The translations under genes and the position numbers were made by a program. Positions 58,392-64,000 of a stretch of 64,000 nt of DNA are shown in pieces. Origin of the DNA: Acidobacteriaceae bacterium (GTDB lineage Bacteria > Acidobacteriota > Terriglobia > Terriglobales > Acidobacteriaceae); contig PKXQ01000066.1 of assembly GCA_003132405.1 (NCBI GenBank), forward strand, positions 80,802 through 144,801. The letters are read 5' to 3'. Under the pieces are notes generated by a model. It ran no database searches. It was not told the origin of the DNA and saw only the letters and a list, made by a program, of their open reading frames with translations. Position 1 is the first letter of the stretch. Each line of letters opens with the position of its first letter.

Positions 58392-59752
58392 CAGTGTGCC
58401 CCCGTTACCCGTCGCCAGAAAGAAGACGACATCTTTGGGTCGATATAAGGAACAAAGCTGCGCCAGCGCGGAAACGACGCCTCAAACAGCGCTGGACTCA
58501 TGCGTGCGTCTTTAGCGGGGTAGAGCGCTCCGCCGCTTTGTTTGACGATTTCATCCAGCGACTGCATCAGTTGCAGTGTACGCTCGCCGCGCATCGCAAA
58601 GTCGAGTGCGATCGTGAGACCTGGTCGCGGGAAGGAAAGCATTCCGGCCGACGGCGCGGAGCCGAATTGCTTCAGCACCCCCAGGAAAGATCCCATGCCC
58701 GAGCGCGCGATGCGATCCAATAACTCCACGACGGCTGCAAGATTGGTCTCCGGAATAACACACTGGTATTGCAGAAACCCTCGTTTGCCATAAAGCAAGT
58801 TCCACTGGCGGATGGAATCGAGCGGGTAGAAGAAAGAGTCATAGGGCAGAACTGTTGCGCCTGTCTTCCGCGCGTGCAGTCTGTAGTAAGTGTTATTAAA
58901 CGCCTTTACCGAGTAACGGTTGAGCATCCACGCAGGCAGCGCAAACGGCATTTTCGGCCCGCGCTTGGAATGGAATTCTTTACCGGAATTAGCGGCATGG
59001 TTTCCCCGAAAGAAAATGCCCCGCAGATTCTTGCCGGAAAAACAGTCAAGCCATGCCACCGTATATTCAAAGCGCCCATCGCTCTCGCGACTGAGATCAA
59101 GAAACGAGCTCAGCGATTGGAACGGAACCAAATCAGCGTCGATCCAAGGGCCAGCCACACGTTTTAGCTGAATGTCCGCCCATGCGATTACGCCCGTCAA
59201 TCCGAGGCCGCCAATCGTGGCGCGCAACATGTCAGCGTTCTCGTTAGAACTGCAAGCGACCAACCCATCGCTCGAGCGATGCAGCGCAATTTGGCGTACG
59301 TGACTGCCAAAGGTTCCGGCACAATGATGGTTCTTGCCGTGCACATCATTGGCGATTGCTCCGCCGACCGTCACGAAGCGAGTGCCGGGAGTAACTGGAA
59401 GAAACCATCCTTTCGGAAGAAATACATCGATAATGTCGGAAAGGCTGACTCCGCCTTCGCATCGAAGCATGCCGCTCAACTCGTCGAAACCGAGAATTCG
59501 ATTGAGGCGCTTGCAGTCGATAAGTTCTCGGCCAGCATTCAGGCAAGAATCGCCATAGCTGCGGCCGAGGCCATAGGGAAGCAGAGAATCCGGCGCGGCA
59601 GTTTGGAGAATCTCGGGCACCTGATCATTCCACGCTGGCCTGTGAACTTTGGCGTGCGCAGTTTTAGGATAACGTCCCCACGAAAGAATTTGCGTAGTTG
59701 GTGGTAACGCTGCCGTTTGCTTTCGTAAAGCCGTCGCTGATTGTCCAGGCAT
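58391..59752 (-). CDS. dprE1: FAD-binding oxidoreductase, DprE1-like (decaprenylphosphoryl-ribose 2-epimerase subunit)
   Basis: A 453-residue flavoprotein of the vanillyl-alcohol-oxidase type. The FAD site is LLPYGLGRSYGDSCLN, the substrate-binding part includes VTVGGAIANDVHGKNHHCAGTFGSHV, and TIGGLGLTGVIAWADIQLK completes the FAD domain. GRSYGDSxLN and GxFGxHV match DprE1, which oxidises the 2-hydroxyl of polyprenylphosphoryl-ribose. The neighbouring dprE2-like and UbiA-type genes fit the same pathway. The product may feed arabinose-containing surface glycans. Confidence 0.85.
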   Translation of the reverse strand: MPGQSATALRKQTAALPPTTQILSWGRYPKTAHAKVHRPAWNDQVPEILQTAAPDSLLPYGLGRSYGDSCLNAGRELIDCKRLNRILGFDELSGMLRCEGGVSLSDIIDVFLPKGWFLPVTPGTRFVTVGGAIANDVHGKNHHCAGTFGSHVRQIALHRSSDGLVACSSNENADMLRATIGGLGLTGVIAWADIQLKRVAGPWIDADLVPFQSLSSFLDLSRESDGRFEYTVAWLDCFSGKNLRGIFFRGNHAANSGKEFHSKRGPKMPFALPAWMLNRYSVKAFNNTYYRLHARKTGATVLPYDSFFYPLDSIRQWNLLYGKRGFLQYQCVIPETNLAAVVELLDRIARSGMGSFLGVLKQFGSAPSAGMLSFPRPGLTIALDFAMRGERTLQLMQSLDEIVKQSGGALYPAKDARMSPALFEASFPRWRSFVPYIDPKMSSSFWRRVTGAH

Positions 59753-59812
59753 GGTAAATAAACCCTTATGTCACATTCCTAACTGGTACAGCGATCGCTT
59801 TTTGAGCGCACA

Positions 59813-61273
59813 CTACCAGTTCACATGCATGATGCTCGCGGCGATTACCGCCGCCGAGGCCAGGGCGACGCCGTAACTTACCGGATCTCGGATAGCCAGA
59901 GTGACCGGATCCTCGTTAAGTTCGCCGCGATGTGCCAACAGCCACGTTCGACTCAGCCAATAAAGGATGATTGGACAAAGAAAAAACAAAACTTCCGGCG
60001 ACGAGTAAAGAACGCGAACATCCTGGCTATGAACGTAAAGGCTGAAGATCACGACCGCGGAAAAACTACTGCCCACTCCGAGCGAAAGCAACACTTCGCG
60101 ATCTCCCGTGTGATAGCCACGCCCGGAGTTACCAGCTTTCACTAAGTCACTGGCGTAGAATAACTCCGAATAGCGTTTCGCCATGGCGAGACTGAGGAAG
60201 AAAAATAAAGAAAACGCCAGAAACCATTGCGAAAGTGGCGTTTCAGAAACGATTGCGCCGGCGAGAATACGAAAGCTGTAGAAACTCGAGAGAACAAAAA
60301 CGTCTAACAACGCGATCTTCTTGAGATAAAGCGAATACAACATGGTGAGCGCGGCGTATCCGGAGAGCGCGAGCCCAAATTGCGGATCGAGACAAAAGCC
60401 GACACCAAGTGCCGCTGAAAGACAGATAGAGGAAGCGACCAACCCCTCCGGGATCGAAATGTCGCCAGCTGCAAACGGCCGATCTTTTTTCCAGGGATGT
60501 TGGCGATCAGAATGTAGATCGAGAAGATCGTTAAGAATATACAATCCGGACGCGCAAAAGCCATAGAGAGCGAAGCCGGCAATCGTGCGGAGAATGGGCT
60601 CAAACGCTAGGTTGTGCGACAAGGCGAGCGGTAAGAACAGCAAAAGATTTTTTGCCCAATGGTGGCCACGCAGAGCATTAACCCAGGTGCGGAAACTTGC
60701 TCGCGGTTCGACAATCGCGAGCTCGAGCGTCGTAACAGCGCCGGCCTGCCGGGCGCGAGCATCGCTCCCAACCACATAGGCCGCGCTGGCCCTGCGCCAA
60801 ACCTCCACATCGGCGACTGAATCGCCGACATAATCGAAGCCCGCCTCGGCGTACCGCTCCGCCAAGAACGCCGCCTTGTTCGTCCCCTTGAGATTCACTT
60901 GACCGTCGGTGGCGTGAACCTCGTCGAACAAGCCCAGATGGTTGGCGATCGCTTCGGCGAGTTCGCGATCGGTTGCAGTTGTAAGAGCGATCCGGCGGCC
61001 ATTGGCTTTTTCTCGCCGCAGAAGTTCAAGAACGGGCTGTCGATAAGTAAGGCAAGCGGGGTTGAGGTGCACCCTCGCCGCCACATTGCGCTTGAGAGAG
61101 GTTCGCCCCGCGAGCAACCAGAAAGGGATCAAAAACAAAGCCATCGGGTTTGTCTTGAGGAGCACGACAAGACACTCCCAAAGCACATTGCCCCGGATCA
61201 AAGTGCCATCCAGATCGACACACAAAACCGGCGACAGCGTTTTCGCGGGTTTGGCTCCGGTGCCCGACACCAT
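59813..61273 (-). CDS. HAD phosphatase - UbiA prenyltransferase fusion (probable polyprenyl-phosphate phosphoribosyltransferase)
   Basis: A 486-residue protein. Residues 1-190 are a HAD-superfamily domain: DLDGTLIRG (nucleophile Asp), TTATDRELAEA (motif II), KGTNKAAFL and FDYVGDSVADVEVW (acidic motif IV). Residues about 200-486 are a UbiA membrane domain with eight or nine helices and NDLLDLHSDRQHPWKKDRPFAAG (NDxxDxxxD, Mg/diphosphate binding). The UbiA part resembles decaprenyl-phosphate 5-phosphoribosyltransferase. The HAD part could remove the 5-phosphate of the product, giving the DprE1 substrate. The dprE1/dprE2-like genes follow 60 bp downstream. Confidence 0.82.
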   Translation of the reverse strand: MVSGTGAKPAKTLSPVLCVDLDGTLIRGNVLWECLVVLLKTNPMALFLIPFWLLAGRTSLKRNVAARVHLNPACLTYRQPVLELLRREKANGRRIALTTATDRELAEAIANHLGLFDEVHATDGQVNLKGTNKAAFLAERYAEAGFDYVGDSVADVEVWRRASAAYVVGSDARARQAGAVTTLELAIVEPRASFRTWVNALRGHHWAKNLLLFLPLALSHNLAFEPILRTIAGFALYGFCASGLYILNDLLDLHSDRQHPWKKDRPFAAGDISIPEGLVASSICLSAALGVGFCLDPQFGLALSGYAALTMLYSLYLKKIALLDVFVLSSFYSFRILAGAIVSETPLSQWFLAFSLFFFLSLAMAKRYSELFYASDLVKAGNSGRGYHTGDREVLLSLGVGSSFSAVVIFSLYVHSQDVRVLYSSPEVLFFLCPIILYWLSRTWLLAHRGELNEDPVTLAIRDPVSYGVALASAAVIAASIMHVNW

Positions 61274-61413
61274 AGATTGATCGTCGCACAGGCAGGCCTG
61301 TGAAATGCCCGACTAACTGGCACACCTAGGTAACCTGAGTAACATGCGTCTACAGGCACGGAAGGATAAGATGAGCTGGTCTTAGGCGACAACTGACCTT
61401 ACTTCAAATCGTC

Positions 61414-63384
61414 ATGATCGAAAGCCACGAAAATGTGGGACCCGGTGCGATAGAACTACTGGCGAAGTATCTTCGTCAGCCCAAAATTCTGCTGCCACTA
61501 TTAGGGTTAGTTACTTTCGTGCTTTACAGCGGTTCGCTCTCTTTCGAATTTGTATGGGATGACTGGCCGCAGATCGTTAACAACCCGATCCTACGATCGT
61601 GGAACAGCCTGCCGCGCGCTTTCACCAGTGACCTTTGGTATCACGTGGCCCGGCACCAAGTGTATTACCGTCCCCTCTTTGTGGCGTGGTCGATGCTGAA
61701 CTACACGCTATTTGGATTACGACCCTGGGGATGGCATCTGGGAGCGATTGTCCTTCACGTGGCAACCGTCCTATCGGTGTTCTGGTTGGTCCGCAAATTG
61801 GTATTGGAATACTGGACAGCGGCGCTGTCCGCACTGATTTTCGCGTTTCATCCGATTCACATTGAACCGGTGACATGGGTCTCCGCCGCCTCGGACACAA
61901 TGGTTACGATGTTTGCTGCGCTCGCCTTTGTAGCCTTTATTAACGGACGCGACTCCGAAACAAAAAACGGAACAGCATGGTGGTTTGCATCGCTAGCGCT
62001 ACTTTTCTGCGCATTATTAACGAAAGAAATGGCTGTAATAGTTTCCGCGCTGGTGGCAATCTATGCATGGTTGCATCCTGAACCAGCGAGATTGTCATCC
62101 CGATCGCAAAAAACCATTGGGGTAGTAATAGAAGCAGCTCCTTATGCGATTGTTACCTTTACTTATATCTTGCTGCGGAAGCACGCGCTGTCACATTCAA
62201 CGGGCCAATTCGATCCTGTTCACGGAATGTCAGACGTGTTGCGCACCCTACCGCTGGTATTGTCGACATATCTGCGGCAGTTAATACTTCCCATTGGTAT
62301 CACTGGGCTTTACTACACGCCTTATGTTACCAACGCAATGTTCAGTCACATCGTAGTGCCTGTGTTAGTGCTCGGCGCGGCAGTTGTCGGGTTATGGTAT
62401 TGGAATCGCCGGGAAAATAATTCGACTGTAGCGTTTGCGGGATGGTGGTTATTGGTCGGCCTCGCGCCCGCGCTCTACCTGCGAAACTTTGGCAATGGCG
62501 ATTTTGTCCGCGATCGTTACATGTATTTGCCATCAATCGGCTTTGCAATCCTCGCCGCTCTGGGGCTGCGGCGACTGCCCTCCTTCAAAGAATGGAATGC
62601 ACAGGCAGTGCAGTTGTGCGCAGCACTAATCTTGTGTAGCGCTTATGCCTGCGCATCCCTTGCTCAGCAGGTCTATTGGGGAAGCGATCTGCTCGTGCTG
62701 ATGCGGGGTCAAGCGCTGTATCCGGGGAATCCATATGCTCTGGCGGGCTTGGCCAAAGAATACGGCCAGCGCGGCGCTCACGATCGTGCGATCGCGCTGG
62801 CGCAATTAGTGGTGCGAGAACATCCCGAGTATGGCTATGGGCCCCTCGCTTTGGCGGAAGCATACATTCACGCCGGTCGATTTGAAGAAGGTCGCGTCTG
62901 GCTGGATCGAGTGAGTCCAGATTATGCCAAGTCGGAAATGGGCATGGCTGGACTAGCTGGTCTGTACGGAGAGATGGGTGACTATCAGCAGGCTCTTGCG
63001 CTTTGCTCGGAGATTCTGGATAAAGAGCCCAATCTTTATTCAGCGCTCTATAACTGCGGCAACGTTCACTTACTTGATAACCAGTATCGTGACGCTGAGG
63101 AGTTATTGACGCGCGCCGTGCTGTTAGTTCCAGAACAAGCAGCGCCAAAACATTTTCTCGGTCGTGCGCTTCTGCAAGATGGCCGTAATGCGGAAGCACA
63201 GCCTTACCTGCAACAAGCGACCACCATGGATCCGAAGGTGTGGGATTACCACTATTGGCTGGCAAAGTCATTCGAACAAAGCGGAAACATACCCGCCGCG
63301 CGGATGGAGTATCAGCAGGCGTTGCAGTTGAATCAGGATAGCAAAGAAGCCAAAATACGGCTCACGGCTTTAGAAGCAAAGTGA
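61414..63384 (+). CDS. Polytopic GT-C type glycosyltransferase-like protein with C-terminal TPR repeats
   Basis: A 656-residue membrane protein. Hydrophobic helices occupy about 30-440, with the luminal acidic motif FVWDDWPQIVNNPIL after the first helix, as in O-mannosyltransferase/TMTC-like GT-C proteins. FHPIHIEPVTWVSAASD and RDRYMYLPSIGFAILAAL are further family marks. Residues about 445-650 hold five or six TPRs (YALAGLAKEYGQRGAHDRAIALAQ, AEELLTRAVLLVPEQAAPKHFLGRAL). It would transfer sugar from a polyprenyl-phosphate donor to protein or glycan on the periplasmic side. It is divergent from the arabinose-donor genes, which might supply its substrate. Confidence 0.75.
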   Translation: MIESHENVGPGAIELLAKYLRQPKILLPLLGLVTFVLYSGSLSFEFVWDDWPQIVNNPILRSWNSLPRAFTSDLWYHVARHQVYYRPLFVAWSMLNYTLFGLRPWGWHLGAIVLHVATVLSVFWLVRKLVLEYWTAALSALIFAFHPIHIEPVTWVSAASDTMVTMFAALAFVAFINGRDSETKNGTAWWFASLALLFCALLTKEMAVIVSALVAIYAWLHPEPARLSSRSQKTIGVVIEAAPYAIVTFTYILLRKHALSHSTGQFDPVHGMSDVLRTLPLVLSTYLRQLILPIGITGLYYTPYVTNAMFSHIVVPVLVLGAAVVGLWYWNRRENNSTVAFAGWWLLVGLAPALYLRNFGNGDFVRDRYMYLPSIGFAILAALGLRRLPSFKEWNAQAVQLCAALILCSAYACASLAQQVYWGSDLLVLMRGQALYPGNPYALAGLAKEYGQRGAHDRAIALAQLVVREHPEYGYGPLALAEAYIHAGRFEEGRVWLDRVSPDYAKSEMGMAGLAGLYGEMGDYQQALALCSEILDKEPNLYSALYNCGNVHLLDNQYRDAEELLTRAVLLVPEQAAPKHFLGRALLQDGRNAEAQPYLQQATTMDPKVWDYHYWLAKSFEQSGNIPAARMEYQQALQLNQDSKEAKIRLTALEAK

Positions 63385-63412
63385 TCAGCCAAGAAAGAAT
63401 GCGAAGCAGGAA

Positions 63413-64000
63413 ATGGATAAAATCTTTCCCGGGTCGGAAATAATAACCGCTTCTGCCACGTCAGAGAAATTGTGCCTTGAGATTAGGATCCGCGAGCAGA
63501 GCGTAAAAGCATCGCAGGCCTCTGAGTGCGAGGCCGGAGCTCCGCCGATCGCTCAGGGCCGGACCCTTCGCTGGCTGGTGCTGATCGCAGTCCTAGCGAT
63601 CGCGGGAAGCTATGTCGGGGTTCATATTTCGAGCGGCTGGGTTCCCGCCGATGACGGCATTCTTGGCGAGAGTGCCTTGCGCGTCATGCGGGGGCAACTA
63701 CCGCATCGTGATTTTGCCGAGATCTACACCGGTGGTTTGAGTGTTATCCACGCGTTGGCATTTCGTGTTTTCGGTGTAAGCCTGATGTCGCTGAGAATCT
63801 GCGCGTTTCTGTTTTTTCTGGCATGGATTCCCGCAGTCTACTATGTCGCGTTGCGTTTCGTATCGGCGGTTGCGGCCGGCCTGATGACGCTGCTCGCCGT
63901 TGCCTGGAGCTTCCCGAATTATCCCGCGTCCATGCCCTCCTGGTACAACCTGTTCTTCGCTACATTTGGGGCAGCGGCACTCCTGCGCTACCTCGACGTA
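63413..64000 (+). CDS. GT-C (ArnT/PMT-like) membrane glycosyltransferase, N-terminal part
   Basis: The first 196 codons of a polytopic membrane protein that runs off the right edge. A cytoplasmic N-terminus of about 45 residues precedes helix LRWLVLIAVLAIAGSYVGVHI. The acidic motif WVPADDGILGESALRVMRGQLPHRDFAEIYTGGLSVIHALAFRVFG follows, where the Asp pair is the expected catalytic or metal site of GT-C enzymes. Four more helices are visible before the edge. Start ATG 63413 is tentative because the AGGAA is very close. It follows the TPR glycosyltransferase by 28 bp and is probably in the same operon. Confidence 0.72.
   Translation, partial: MDKIFPGSEIITASATSEKLCLEIRIREQSVKASQASECEAGAPPIAQGRTLRWLVLIAVLAIAGSYVGVHISSGWVPADDGILGESALRVMRGQLPHRDFAEIYTGGLSVIHALAFRVFGVSLMSLRICAFLFFLAWIPAVYYVALRFVSAVAAGLMTLLAVAWSFPNYPASMPSWYNLFFATFGAAALLRYLDV

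Overview
The window looks like chromosomal DNA of an acidobacterium (Acidobacteriota, Koribacter/Terriglobales-like). This rests on the gene families I recognise: Gloeo/Verruco (GloVer) tandem-repeat protein, S53 and S41 peptidases, CDGSH protein, YdeI-like protein, DprE1/DprE2/UbiA, a REP-associated transposase, and a very small Pro-Asp-Val-Ile-Arg-Tyr membrane protein. No rRNA operon, CRISPR array, prophage or complete insertion sequence was found. Assignment is by reading protein motifs only; no database search was possible.

Layout. 1-5250: edge of a probable glgC, a nucleotide-sugar dehydrogenase, YdcF-like, CDGSH, GloVer-repeat and AMIN/STN proteins. 5250-10030: an amber-interrupted small membrane gene, a formate/nitrite-type transporter, and a minus-strand Tad pilus block (prepilin peptidase, two TadE-like, one TadG-like). 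10170-25120: mainly secreted and envelope proteins (phosphatase, S41 protease, OmpA-like, ice-binding-like lipoprotein, outer-membrane protein plus cytochrome c, Fur regulator, multicopper oxidase, two duplicated propeller proteins, cupin, small cytochrome c). 25390-35650: lysS, RayT transposase between inverted REP palindromes, SnoaL-like protein, two tandem Xer recombinases, a degenerate HD-GYP protein, an acyl-CoA synthetase/ACP/acyltransferase fusion, and a VapBC-type pair. 35750-42520: secA, CYTH, xdhC, an unusual tRNA, a zinc dehydrogenase and an isolated nuoB. 42540-57560: zinc-ribbon/Sel1, YdeI, S9 and S53 peptidases, a glycoside-hydrolase-like protein, a DEAD-box helicase, a frameshifted DUF4386 gene, and rpsO-pnp. 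57650-64000: a three-gene set for polyprenyl-phosphate-arabinose synthesis, divergent from two GT-C type membrane glycosyltransferases.

Most interesting. (1) A minus-strand class II tRNA at 40604-40692 has an 8-bp acceptor stem and 4-bp T-stem, a long variable arm and a GCG anticodon. A degenerate inverted copy lies 30 bp away in the putative leader of xdhC, so that leader RNA could pair with about 28 bases of the tRNA. (2) Imperfect 13-15 bp tandem repeats, usually about four units, recur throughout the window. In genes they are 15 bp and stay in frame (AMIN protein, TadE, cytochrome c, XerC, XdhC, DEAD helicase); others lie between genes. (3) Dispersed repeats have remodelled gene ends: a CCGCCGAG-type element forms the lysS C-terminus, and REP palindromes overlap the RayT gene. 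(4) A HAD-UbiA fusion beside dprE1/dprE2 could supply the whole decaprenylphosphoryl-arabinose route from PRPP.
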